64,000 nucleotides of DNA from Flavobacteriaceae bacterium CP2B. GTDB lineage: Bacteria > Bacteroidota > Bacteroidia > Flavobacteriales > Flavobacteriaceae. Below, piece after piece: positions 53,863 through 62,408 of this stretch. Location of the stretch: positions 1 to 64,000 of the forward strand of contig LXTR01000069.1 in NCBI GenBank assembly GCA_001683825.1, read 5' to 3'. The position numbers and the translations under genes are program-made. Position 1 is the first letter of the stretch, and the number at the start of each line of letters is the position of its first letter. Under the pieces are notes generated by a model. It was given only the letters and a program-made list of their open reading frames with translations. It searched no databases and was not told where the DNA came from.

Positions 53863-53884
53863 AATTAATCTTTTATATTTCCAA
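53851..53884 (-). promoter_or_regulatory. Promoter of the merR-crtIBZ operon (minus-33 TTG, minus-7 TAAATTTG)
   Basis: On the minus strand TTG (53884-53882) and TAAATTTG (53858-53851) are separated by 23 bases, giving a leader of about 15 bases before 53829. It is one of the better promoter matches in the window. Confidence 0.6.
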
Positions 53885-54257
53885 GAATACGTTAAAATTC
53901 TTCACAATCCGCCCGGATATTCCTGATTCCTTGAGGATTCCAGGGATACCTATGCACTTTTCCCGGGCAGGATCACGGGTTTAAGCAATGCTGCATACCG
54001 GGACAATGACCCTGAACATAGTGCGGGCCGCAAAACGGTTTGGGCTGGAAAGCGAACTTTAACGCGTAGCAAAAACCCGATGGCGGGTTGACCAATTTTA
54101 AATCTGCAAAATTACAAGCGCCCTACGTAGTGTCCTGAGAGGTGTTCCCGGTCTTTGCAGCCTTTAGGCTGCAAACAAGGGCAACTCCTGAGCCCATGCG
54201 GGAACCGGCAGCGACGGAAACGACTGGAACATGATGCTCTTTGGCAGCAGCCTCTGA
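53885..54257. other. Intergenic region between merR and dadA with a structured segment
   Basis: About 370 bases hold no supported gene. A minus-strand TAATTTTG box at 54107-54114 could give a second, longer transcript into merR. At 54144-54205 complementary segments could fold a three-way junction (see that entry). The rest shows nothing clear. Confidence 0.45.
54144..54205. ncRNA. Possible three-way-junction RNA element
   Basis: The outer stem is 54144-54150 (GTTCCCG) with 54199-54205 (CGGGAAC). Inside it lie a 9-base-pair hairpin 54154-54162 / 54167-54175 (TTTGCAGCC, loop TTTA, GGCTGCAAA) and a short GGGC/GCCC stem at 54179-54182 / 54192-54195. It lies just past the dadA stop, so it may be a 3' element of dadA or a separate RNA. 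No known family was recognised. Confidence 0.4.
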
Positions 54258-55508
54258 TCAAAATTTCCTATCCGGGTGGAAACCATCCAGGCTCATGGAC
54301 GGTTTTTTATGGGCGATAATTTCGGCCACCAGTTTTCCGGTAGCCGGCCCGAGGCTCCAACCCATCATGGCATGGCCGGTGGCAATGGTCAGGTTGTCAT
54401 ACCTGCCAGCCCTGCCGATGTAGGGCAGCCCATCGGGTGATACGGGACGTAACCCGCATTTGGCCTCTGCCATTTCCTTTTCGGTGATTTTCAGGCTGGG
54501 GTAATAGCTTTCTGCCGCCCTGGCGATCGCCCGCACCCGCTCTGTCCGGATGCGGTGGTTGATTCCTGAAAATTCCATGGTCCCGGCAAAGCGGGTGAAA
54601 TCCCTCATGGGGGTCACCGCTACTTTTGATTCCATCAAAATAGCAGGCATCCGTATGCCGGTAGGGCGGCTCACATTGATACGATACCCTTTTCCCGCCT
54701 GTACGGACAGGCTGAGGCCCAGTTTTTTGCCCAGCAGCTGGCTCCATGACCCCGAGGCCAAAACCACCTCATCGGCCCTATAGGTGTCTTTATCGGTGAC
54801 AATGGCAGCGATAGCCCGCCCCTGTATGGTAAAGTCCTTAACTACCTCACGGGTCCGGATGGCCACACCCTGCCCGAGCAAATAGTCCTTTAGCCGTATC
54901 ATGATTTCCCTGGGGGAGGTGTGTGCATCGCAGAGGTAGTGTACAGCCCCAAGGATTTCCTGGCTGAGGTGGGGTTGTAAAGCGTCAAGTTCCAACCGGC
55001 TGAGTTCCCGTACTTCGAGCCCCTCATCGGCGGCCCTTCGAGCCACTTCCTTTTCAAGCCGGCCTTCTTTTTGTGTTTTGTAAAGCATGAGCAACCCCCG
55101 TTGCTCGAGCTGGAAATCGCCCAGTTCCCCGGAATCGTGTAGTTGGGTATAGAGGTCCTTACTTAAAAGATTGATATCCCTGATCAGGGGAATGGCCTTT
55201 TCAACGTGGGTATGATTGGCCGATTTATGGAACTTCCAGGCCCAGGCCAGGAAATCGGTGTCGAGCCTGGGTTTCATATAGAAGGGGCTACTGCTATTGA
55301 ACATCCATTTGATCCCCTTGGCCATCATCCCGGGCGAGGACAGGGGGATGATATGGCTCGGGGTTAAGTACCCGGCATTGACATAGGAAGCCCCCTGGGT
55401 CATGTCAGACTTATCGATTACGGTCACCTGGTTGCCTTCCTTCAGGTTGTAGTAAGCGCAGCTAAGCCCTACTATGCCACCGCCGACAATAAGTATTGAT
55501 TTTCCCAT
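54258..55508 (-). CDS. dadA: FAD-dependent D-amino-acid dehydrogenase (DadA-like)
   Basis: This 416-residue DAO-family oxidoreductase has the N-terminal FAD motif ILIVGGGIVGLSCAYY (GxGxxG) and the C-terminal GLRPVSPDGLPYIGRAG with ATGHAMMGWSLGPATGKLVAE, as in DadA. It would oxidise D-amino acids (or hydroxyproline-related substrates) and pass electrons to quinones. The start at 55508 (MGKSILIVGGG) directly precedes the FAD motif; an in-frame ATG eight codons earlier is less likely. A small membrane protein gene lies 94 bases upstream on the same strand. Confidence 0.85.
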   Translation of the reverse strand: MGKSILIVGGGIVGLSCAYYNLKEGNQVTVIDKSDMTQGASYVNAGYLTPSHIIPLSSPGMMAKGIKWMFNSSSPFYMKPRLDTDFLAWAWKFHKSANHTHVEKAIPLIRDINLLSKDLYTQLHDSGELGDFQLEQRGLLMLYKTQKEGRLEKEVARRAADEGLEVRELSRLELDALQPHLSQEILGAVHYLCDAHTSPREIMIRLKDYLLGQGVAIRTREVVKDFTIQGRAIAAIVTDKDTYRADEVVLASGSWSQLLGKKLGLSLSVQAGKGYRINVSRPTGIRMPAILMESKVAVTPMRDFTRFAGTMEFSGINHRIRTERVRAIARAAESYYPSLKITEKEMAEAKCGLRPVSPDGLPYIGRAGRYDNLTIATGHAMMGWSLGPATGKLVAEIIAHKKPSMSLDGFHPDRKF

Positions 55509-55602
55509 AAGCCATCCGTATTTTGAACGCAATGGTAAAATTACGGATTATGTGGTTGGGCAATCACTCAGCCGTGATAAAATTAGGGGCCTTCGGGCAG
55601 CG

Positions 55603-55857
55603 TCAGGATCCTTTTGTTCTAAAATTGGTGATTAAAGCTCCCAGCGACACAAGGGCCCAGACCCCTTCGAGGAGTATAAAGGGCCAGTATCCTATGAATA
55701 CCGAAGCCAGGCAAGCCAGGCCGGCACCGATGAGGTTCAGTAGAATAAAGGAGCGGTCCTTGGCAGACACCCTGCCTGTAACATTCAAAAGATAGGCCAG
55801 AAGGATCAGGAAAACCCCCAGGAACCCAACCCAGTCAGCGGTAGTCATAGCTATCAT
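55603..55857 (-). CDS. Small CBU_0592-like membrane protein
   Basis: This protein of about 82-85 residues has three membrane helices (ADWVGFLGVFLILLAYLLN, FILLNLIGAGLACLASVFI and the segment starting WPFILLEGVWALVSLGALI). It matches the pattern of the CBU_0592 family: NVTGRVS-KD, then polar loop and YWPFILLEG. Two starts are possible, 55857 and 55848. Function is unknown. It may be transcribed with dadA downstream. Confidence 0.75.
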   Translation of the reverse strand: MIAMTTADWVGFLGVFLILLAYLLNVTGRVSAKDRSFILLNLIGAGLACLASVFIGYWPFILLEGVWALVSLGALITNFRTKGS

Positions 55858-56004
55858 AGTTGTTCGCAAAAAAGCCCCATGGGAGGGATAAACCCCTATG
55901 CAAGGGTTTGCTTTGCGTGTTTGAGCCCCAAAGATAACCATTTGGATCCCGACACGAATAAAAAAATGAACCAAAGGATGGGGGATCAAGTTAAAATACT
56001 TCCT

Positions 56005-56012
56005 TATATTTG
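56005..56012 (+). promoter_or_regulatory. Minus-7 box (TATATTTG) for tRNA-Leu
   Basis: TATATTTG fits the consensus and ends 14 bases before the mature tRNA 5' end. Confidence 0.45.
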
Positions 56013-56026
56013 TCGCTCCAAAAAAA

Positions 56027-56110
56027 GCCCACGTGGTGGAATTGGTAGACACGCTACCTTGAGGGGGTAGTGTTCGCAAGGACGTGCTGGTTCGACTCCA
56101 GTCGTGGGCA
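56027..56110 (+). tRNA. tRNA-Leu (anticodon GAG)
   Basis: Eighty-four bases fold into a class II tRNA. The acceptor arm is GCCCACG/CGTGGGC with discriminator A. The anticodon stem is CTACC/GGTAG with loop TTGAGGG, giving anticodon GAG (leucine, codons CUC/CUU). The long variable arm is typical of leucine. The T arm is CTGG-TTCGACT-CCAG. The 3' CCA is not encoded. A relic GIY-YIG gene begins 39 bases downstream. Confidence 0.95.
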
Positions 56111-56148
56111 CAAAAGAGCCACCCTAATTTTTTAGCGGTGGTTTTTTT

Positions 56149-56403
56149 ATGGTTTATTACGTCTATATTCTTTACGCTGAATCCTTTGATAGGTACTACA
56201 AAGGCCACACCAAAGACCTGTTCAGGCGGTTCGCCCGTCACCAGGCAGGCAAGGAGGCTTCCACGGCGGCCACGGGTACCCCCGGGTGAAAACTGGTACC
56301 CCTGGGTGAAAAATTGACCAAAATCATAGACGGCCCCGTGTCTTTCTCTTATTTTTGGGTTAAATCCAACAGTATTAAAAGATTGGACAAAGTATTTTTG
56401 TAA
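56149..56403 (+). pseudogene. Decayed GIY-YIG nuclease-like gene
   Basis: The first 46 codons read MVYYVYILYAESFDRYYKGH, a near-perfect start for small GIY-YIG family proteins (YVYIL, YYKGHT, LFRRFARHQAGKEAST). A TGA stop at 56287 interrupts the frame, where relatives usually have W-K-L-V. After the stop the same frame continues KLVPLGEK and runs to a TAA at 56401, but the C-terminus is no longer recognisable. A 20-base tandem duplication (56275-56294 and 56295-56314, 18 of 20 identical) lies at the break. Such genes often sit next to tRNAs. Confidence 0.75.
56393..56400 (+). promoter_or_regulatory. Minus-7 box (TATTTTTG) for the metal-efflux operon
   Basis: TATTTTTG lies 17 bases before the ATG at 56418, within the decayed GIY-YIG frame. 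No minus-33 element is seen at the standard distance. Confidence 0.45.
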
Positions 56404-56417
56404 TTTAGGCAGGAATT

Positions 56418-56816
56418 ATGGCTAAAGTGTTCTGCATATTGTTATCGGCCCTGGTATTGCTGCAAAGTGTCCGCATGGATGTGAGTGATATTGCCCGGCT
56501 GGATGAGTTGGTGGAGCACGCCAAATTACATGCGGAAAAGTACGGGGACGACTTCCTGGTATTTCTGTCCAAACATTATGGTGACCTTCAGGAAGACCAC
56601 AGGCAGGCACACCAGGAAGAACAAAGAGAGCATGAAGAATTGCCTTTCAACCACCATACCTGCCAGCACCTTCTTGCCGATTTCACATTACTGGGAAGAG
56701 AAACTCCAGCAGTAAAAGTTATTCCATTAACCGATACTTCGTCCAATTTCCATTACCAGGAAAGCTATGCTTCCATTGAAAAATTCGATATTTTTCAACC
56801 GCCCCGGCACACATAA
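56418..56816 (+). CDS. Histidine-rich exported protein at the head of a metal-efflux operon
   Basis: This 132-residue protein has a short hydrophobic N-terminus (residues 1-19, likely a signal peptide or anchor). A charged middle part is rich in histidine and glutamate (HRQAHQEEQREHEEL, NHHTCQH), suggesting metal binding. Similar small proteins with the pattern SKHYGDL...HQEE...LPFNHH precede RND metal pumps in other Flavobacteriia, from memory. It starts 17 bases after a promoter box and ends 72 bases before the pump gene. It may serve as a periplasmic metal sensor or carrier, which is inference. Confidence 0.75.
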   Translation: MAKVFCILLSALVLLQSVRMDVSDIARLDELVEHAKLHAEKYGDDFLVFLSKHYGDLQEDHRQAHQEEQREHEELPFNHHTCQHLLADFTLLGRETPAVKVIPLTDTSSNFHYQESYASIEKFDIFQPPRHT

Positions 56817-56888
56817 TCCCTTCTGGAACTTTGAGCCGCCCCTTGGGCAGCGCTCTGCAATTATTCTAATTTCCTTTAAAGATGGATT

Positions 56889-59800
56889 ATGTTATCTACA
56901 ATTATACAATTCAGTATAAAGAATAAACTCATTATTCTCCTTGGCACTTTGGCCATGGGCGGATTTGGGCTGTTTTCGCTCACCCGTATCCCCATAGGGG
57001 CCGTTCCGGATGTCACCAACAACCAGGTACAGGTCCTAACCACTTCACAGAACCTTTCCACCCAGGATATCGAACAATTTATCACCTACCCCATAGAGCT
57101 TGAAATGGCCAACTTACCAGGGGTGATCGAGATACGTTCGGTTTCCAAGTTTGGCTTGTCGGTGGTCACCATCGTCTTTGAGGACGCCATGGGGACCTAC
57201 CTGCCTAGGCAACTTATTGCCGAGAAGATCAAATCGGCGAGCGAGAAGATTCCCCGGGGTTTTGGAAGCCCCGAAATGGGGCCAATCAGCACGGGCCTGG
57301 GTGAGATCTACCAGTATATACTGGACACCAAACCCGGGTATAAGGACCGCTATTCTGCCACGGACTTGAGGACCATCCAGGATTGGATCGTTAAAAGGCA
57401 GCTTTCCGGCATCCCGGGCGTTGTGGAAGTCAATACCTGGGGCGGGCGCCTTAAACAATACGAAGTTGCCATCAATACGGCGAAACTCAATGCCATGGGA
57501 ATCAGCCTTCAAAGGGTGTTCTCGGCACTCGAACAAAACAACAGTGTCGCAGGGGGCGGATATATCGAAAAGGTAAACCAGGCCTACTTCATACGGGGCG
57601 AGGGCCTGGTGACCTCCCTGGAAGACATCCGCAAAATAGTGGTGGACCACCGGGATGGGGTTCCGGTGCTGATCCGCGACCTGGCCACCGTGGGGTTTGG
57701 CACGGCGACCCGTTTTGGGGCCATCACCGGCAACGGGGAAGGCGAGAAGGTATTGGGGCAGGTGATGATGCTCAAGGATGCCAATTCCAAGGAGGTGATC
57801 GATGCCGTGCAGGAACGGGTAGCCGATATTTCCAAAAGCCTTCCCGAAGGTGTGTATATCAATGCCTTTCTGGATCGGAGTGAACTAATCGGCAAGACCA
57901 CCGCCACCGTGATTGAAAACCTGGTCCTGGGCTGCCTTATCGTTATCTTTGTGGTCGTCCTGTTACTCGGTAATTTCCGTTCGGGCCTGGTCGTGGCTTC
58001 GGTCATCCCGCTCAGCCTGCTATTTGCGCTGGGGATGATGAACCTCTTTGGGGTAGACGCAAACCTGATGAGCCTTGGAGCCATTGATTTTGGGATCATT
58101 ATAGATGGTACGGTCATCATCGTGGAATTCATCGCATTCCAGATGAGCCGCAGGGGTAGGGAGCTGGTTTCCCTGACCAAAGGGGAACTAAGGGAGGAAA
58201 AGGACCGCATTGCTTCGCAAGGGGCCTCCAGGATGATGAATTCTGCCGTATTCGGACAGATTATCATCCTGATTGTCTTTATCCCGATTCTTTCCCTGAG
58301 CGGGGTGGAAGGGAAGATGTTCCGCCCCATGGCCCTTACCTTCAGCTTCGCACTCATAGGGGCCATGCTTTTGTGTTTTACATACGTCCCCGTGGTGTCT
58401 TCCCTGTTCCTGAAGGCAAAAGGGGATGCGGAAAGCAAGTGGTCCGTGCGCTTTATCGCCTTTCTGAAGCGCGTATACGACCCGTTGATCCGCAAGGCCC
58501 TGTCACATCGCCCCTGGGTGATTGCAATGGCGCTATTCATGCTGGCTACTGCCGTATTTCTCTTTGGCAGGATGGGGGCCGAGTTTGTCCCTACCCTGGA
58601 CGAGGGCGATTTCGTCATACAGCCTATTTTAAAAACGGGTACTTCTCTGAGCAAGACCATAGAAACTACCACAGAGATCGAGCGCATCTTGATCGATAAT
58701 TTTCCGGAAGTGGATCAGGTAGTGACGCGCATTGGGGCCGCAGAGGTACCTACAGATCCCATGTCCATGGAAGAGAGCGATGTGATCATTACCCTGAAGC
58801 CCAAGAATACCTGGGTGTCTGCTGGTTCCAAGGATGAACTTGCCAACCTTTTTAAGGACGCACTGGCTGTCATCCCGGGGATGGAGGTTGAGTTTACCCA
58901 ACCCATAGAAATGCGGTTTAACGAACTCATTACCGGGGTAAGGGCCGATATAGCGGTAAAGGTGTTCGGAGAAGACCTGCGGCAACTCAACCGGCTGGGC
59001 AACGAGATAAAAACGGCCATAGGGGATGTCCCCGGGGCAGCGGATATCACCGTGGAGAAAGTCGCCGGGTTACCTCAGATGAACGTTAAGTTCAACCGCG
59101 AAAGCCTGGCCCGCTACGGCCTCAGTGTTGATGAACTCAACCGGCTGATCACCATGGGTTTCTCAGGCGAAAGCCTTGGCAGTGTATTTGAAGGTGAAAA
59201 ACGATTTGACCTGACCCTCCGGCTCGATGCGGCCAGCAGGCAGGACCTGCAGGATTTAAAAGACCTGTATGTAGACCTGCCGCGGGGGGGTAAAATCCCC
59301 CTTGCCCAACTTGCCGATATCGGCCTGTCGGAAGGTGCGGCCAAAATATCCAGGGACGATACCCGGAGAAGGATAGTCGTGGGTGTCAACGTACGCAACA
59401 GGGACCTGCAGTCTGTAGTGGATGATATTCAAGCGCGTATAGCCGACAAGGTGCGCCTGCCGGTGGGTTATAGCATTACCTATGGAGGGCAGTTCGAGAA
59501 CCTTCAAAGTGCACGTAACCGGTTGCTCGTCGCCGTACCCGTGGCCCTGCTGCTCATCTTTGTGCTGCTCTTTTTCGCCTTTCGCTCGCTAAGGGAAGCC
59601 CTCCTGGTCTTTTCCGCCATCCCCCTGGCTGCCATTGGCGGGGTATGGCTTTTATGGGTAAGGGGCATGCCATTCAGTATCTCGGCCGGGATAGGCTTTA
59701 TCGCCCTTTTTGGGATAGCAGTTCTGAACGGCATTGTGCTGATAGAACATTTTAAAACTTTAAAAACAGAAGGAATGCAGGATATTAACGAACGCGTCAT

Positions 59801-61220
59801 CCAGGGGGCCAAAGACCGCCTCAGGGCCGTATTGCTCACCGCTACCGCCGCGGCATTGGGATTCCTCCCAATGGCGGTTTCCACCAGTGCAGGGGCAGAG
59901 GTCCAACGGCCTTTGGCCACCGTGGTCATAGGAGGCCTCCTGACCGCTACCTTACTGACCCTTGTGGTTTTGCCGGTGCTTTATTCCATTTTCTCCAAAA
60001 GCCCCCGGAAGACTGGCCCGGGAAGAGCGGCCAGACACCGGCTGTTGCTCCTCGGGGGGCTACTGCTGGCCGCCGTGGTGCAGGCCCAGCAAGAACCGCG
60101 TCAATTGGAAAGCTTGCTCGAAACGGCCATACAAAACAACAGTAGCCTGCAAGCATCATCCCTCAGGGTAGACCAGGCAAGGGCGAGTATCGGAACGGCA
60201 TTTGATTTTAACAAGACCTCGGTCTACTATCACTATGACCAGAATAACCTGGCCCTCAATAACCGCCCCCTGGAGGTCCTTGGGGTACAACAGGAATTCA
60301 TGTTCCCCACCCGCTACTTTGCAGATCGGAGGGTATTGAAGGCGGGGCATACCTTGGCCATGGATACGCATGAGTTGCAGCGGATGGCCCTGGAAGGTGA
60401 GGTACGCTCCGCCTATTACCGGTTGCAGTATGCCCGGGAGCGTCGCGAGACCTACCGCTACCTGGACAGCCTCTACCGTCAATTTACGACTGCTGCAGAC
60501 CGGCGCTATGAATTGGGGGAGACCAATTACCTGGAAAAAATTACGGCCAGGGCCAAACAACGCGAACTACAAACCCTGCTCATGCAATCCCGGCAGGATG
60601 TGTTGCAGTCAGAGGAAAGCCTCAGGCTGCTGGTGCAGGCGGAGGCGCCTTTTAAGGTGTACACGCCCCCAATGACCAAACTCACCCTGCCCGGGGGCGT
60701 ACTGGACGACCATCCGGGGCTTCGGTTAAAGGAGCACCAGAATGCCTATTTCCAGGCAAGGGTGGGCGCTGAGAAGCAGGCACTCCTGCCCGACCTCAGC
60801 CTGAACTACTTCCAGGGGAGCAATCCGGGCCTGGACGACCAACTTTACGGGTATCAGTTGGGGGTGAAAATACCCCTCTTCTTTAGTGGCAATGCCGCCC
60901 GCATTAAAACTTCTCAACTCGCACAGGAAGTCAGCAGTAGTGAAGCCGATGCCTATTGGAAGCGTTTACAACTGCGTTACGGGGAGTACCTCAACGAGCT
61001 GAGGAAATACGAAAGTGCCCTGAAATATTACGAGGAAGAAGGGCAATTGCTTTCCGATGAGATCATAAAGACCGCCACCCTGGGTTATAAAGCCGGGGAG
61101 ATCACTTTTTTTGAATACATCCAGAGTCTGGAAAACGCGAACAAGGTACGCCTTACCTATCTGGAAAACCTGCACGGATACAATCAAACCATTGTGGCCA
61201 TCAGCCATATAACTTTTTAA
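56889..61220 (+). CDS. Heavy-metal RND efflux pump (CzcA/CusA type) fused to a TolC-like outer-membrane factor
   Basis: This 1443-residue protein joins two components normally encoded separately. Residues about 1-1036 form a 12-helix RND pump. The fourth-helix motif DFGIIIDGTVIIVE is of the divalent-cation (Zn/Co/Cd, CzcA) kind rather than the CusA copper/silver kind, although the usual terminal VEN is VEF. Residues about 1048-1067 form a basic-hydrophobic segment ending VVQAQ, like an export signal. Residues about 1068-1443 form a TolC-type outer-membrane factor (LLETAIQNNSSLQ..., two helical hairpin repeats). The periplasmic adaptor gene follows. A signal-peptidase cut at about residue 1067 would release the two parts. 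Confidence 0.88.
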   Translation: MLSTIIQFSIKNKLIILLGTLAMGGFGLFSLTRIPIGAVPDVTNNQVQVLTTSQNLSTQDIEQFITYPIELEMANLPGVIEIRSVSKFGLSVVTIVFEDAMGTYLPRQLIAEKIKSASEKIPRGFGSPEMGPISTGLGEIYQYILDTKPGYKDRYSATDLRTIQDWIVKRQLSGIPGVVEVNTWGGRLKQYEVAINTAKLNAMGISLQRVFSALEQNNSVAGGGYIEKVNQAYFIRGEGLVTSLEDIRKIVVDHRDGVPVLIRDLATVGFGTATRFGAITGNGEGEKVLGQVMMLKDANSKEVIDAVQERVADISKSLPEGVYINAFLDRSELIGKTTATVIENLVLGCLIVIFVVVLLLGNFRSGLVVASVIPLSLLFALGMMNLFGVDANLMSLGAIDFGIIIDGTVIIVEFIAFQMSRRGRELVSLTKGELREEKDRIASQGASRMMNSAVFGQIIILIVFIPILSLSGVEGKMFRPMALTFSFALIGAMLLCFTYVPVVSSLFLKAKGDAESKWSVRFIAFLKRVYDPLIRKALSHRPWVIAMALFMLATAVFLFGRMGAEFVPTLDEGDFVIQPILKTGTSLSKTIETTTEIERILIDNFPEVDQVVTRIGAAEVPTDPMSMEESDVIITLKPKNTWVSAGSKDELANLFKDALAVIPGMEVEFTQPIEMRFNELITGVRADIAVKVFGEDLRQLNRLGNEIKTAIGDVPGAADITVEKVAGLPQMNVKFNRESLARYGLSVDELNRLITMGFSGESLGSVFEGEKRFDLTLRLDAASRQDLQDLKDLYVDLPRGGKIPLAQLADIGLSEGAAKISRDDTRRRIVVGVNVRNRDLQSVVDDIQARIADKVRLPVGYSITYGGQFENLQSARNRLLVAVPVALLLIFVLLFFAFRSLREALLVFSAIPLAAIGGVWLLWVRGMPFSISAGIGFIALFGIAVLNGIVLIEHFKTLKTEGMQDINERVIQGAKDRLRAVLLTATAAALGFLPMAVSTSAGAEVQRPLATVVIGGLLTATLLTLVVLPVLYSIFSKSPRKTGPGRAARHRLLLLGGLLLAAVVQAQQEPRQLESLLETAIQNNSSLQASSLRVDQARASIGTAFDFNKTSVYYHYDQNNLALNNRPLEVLGVQQEFMFPTRYFADRRVLKAGHTLAMDTHELQRMALEGEVRSAYYRLQYARERRETYRYLDSLYRQFTTAADRRYELGETNYLEKITARAKQRELQTLLMQSRQDVLQSEESLRLLVQAEAPFKVYTPPMTKLTLPGGVLDDHPGLRLKEHQNAYFQARVGAEKQALLPDLSLNYFQGSNPGLDDQLYGYQLGVKIPLFFSGNAARIKTSQLAQEVSSSEADAYWKRLQLRYGEYLNELRKYESALKYYEEEGQLLSDEIIKTATLGYKAGEITFFEYIQSLENANKVRLTYLENLHGYNQTIVAISHITF

Positions 61221-61230
61221 AAGCACATTG

Positions 61231-62373
61231 ATGAAAACGATATATAGCATTTTGAGGAACATGACTTTACTTCTGCTCCTGGGCGCTTGTGGCAGCAATG
61301 AAAAACAAGCCCCCCAGGAAAACGTGCCGGAAACCGATGGCCGCCTCCTGGTGCAGCGCGAACAGTTCAACAACCGGGGGATGGCCCTGGGTCAGATGGA
61401 GGATATGGAGTTAGGCAATACGGTAACAGCGAGCGGCAGGATTGATGTCCCTCCCGAAAACAAGGCAGTGGTAAGTGCCTACCATGCCGGCTACATCAAA
61501 GCGGCCCCTCTGCTGGTAGGCGACCAGGTCCGTGCCGGGCAGGTGTTGCTCACCCTGGAAAACCCGGAGTTTGTGCGATTACAGCAGGAATACCTGGAAA
61601 TTGCCGGGCAAATGGATTTTTTACGGTCTGAGTACGAACGGCAGCAAGTCATGCTGGAAGAGAAGATCAGCTCGCGCAAAAACTTTCTGCAGGCCGAAAG
61701 CAACTACAGGAGCGCCCTGGCTACCTATAACGGTCTTAAAAAGAAATTGGAGCTATTGCACCTGGACCCTGCTGAAGCGGAAGCAGGCAACCTTAGGGCT
61801 ACCGTCCCCGTACTGGCACCCATCAGTGGCAGCATCAGCCAGGTAGACGTTGGCATCGGTATGTTCGTATCCCCCTCAGATCCTATCATGGAGATTGTCA
61901 ATACAGACCATTTGCACCTGGAATTAATGGTATTTGAAAAGGACCTCCTTAAAATTCAGAAAGGACAGCACATTAATTTTCGTATCCCGGAAGCCACGGG
62001 CGACCTTTATCAGGGGGAGGTCTACCTGGTAGGATCCTCCCTGGATCCAGAAACACGGAGTATCAAAGTGCACGGCCACCTGGAAGAGGATGCACCGGCC
62101 AACCTGGCCGTTGGGATGTTTGTCGATGCGGGAATATTAACCGGGAGCAAGGCATTTAAGGTATTGCCCGAAGAAGCGATCATAAAAGGGGACAATGGCT
62201 ATTTTGTCTTCCACCTGCAGGAAGAAGATGAAGGCCAGCTGGTTTTCCGGCCGGTGGCTGTTGAAATTGGCCAAAGTTCCGGAGGGTACACCGCCGTACT
62301 CAATGCGGGTGATTTCCCTGAAGGTTCCCGTTTTTTGACTCGTGGCGGCTATAGCCTTCTGGCCGGCAGCTGA
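61231..62373 (+). CDS. RND efflux periplasmic adaptor (CusB/CzcB-type) lipoprotein
   Basis: This 380-residue membrane-fusion protein links the RND pump to its outer-membrane factor. It has a lipoprotein signal (LLLGACGS, Cys at about 17). The barrel-sandwich (lipoyl-like) halves are GRIDVPPENKAVVSAYHAGYI and APISGSISQVDVGIGMFVSP. They flank an alpha-hairpin (about 115-170), and a beta-barrel domain ends in GGYTAVLNAGD. The start is the ATG at 61231, one codon after an in-frame TTG. It follows the pump gene by 10 bases, so pump and adaptor are co-transcribed. Confidence 0.9.
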   Translation: MKTIYSILRNMTLLLLLGACGSNEKQAPQENVPETDGRLLVQREQFNNRGMALGQMEDMELGNTVTASGRIDVPPENKAVVSAYHAGYIKAAPLLVGDQVRAGQVLLTLENPEFVRLQQEYLEIAGQMDFLRSEYERQQVMLEEKISSRKNFLQAESNYRSALATYNGLKKKLELLHLDPAEAEAGNLRATVPVLAPISGSISQVDVGIGMFVSPSDPIMEIVNTDHLHLELMVFEKDLLKIQKGQHINFRIPEATGDLYQGEVYLVGSSLDPETRSIKVHGHLEEDAPANLAVGMFVDAGILTGSKAFKVLPEEAIIKGDNGYFVFHLQEEDEGQLVFRPVAVEIGQSSGGYTAVLNAGDFPEGSRFLTRGGYSLLAGS

Positions 62374-62408
62374 GGGAGGTCACGGCACGGTAAAAGGGTT
62401 TCGCCCCC

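Noticed and set aside
54107-54114. TAATTTTG on the minus strand as a firm second merR promoter
   Set aside because: It matches the minus-7 consensus but has no TTG at minus-33 and lies 278 bases from the start; kept only as a possibility.
57584-58687. A 367-codon frame antisense to the metal pump
   Set aside because: Composition is serine/arginine-rich with no motif; shadow of the pump gene.
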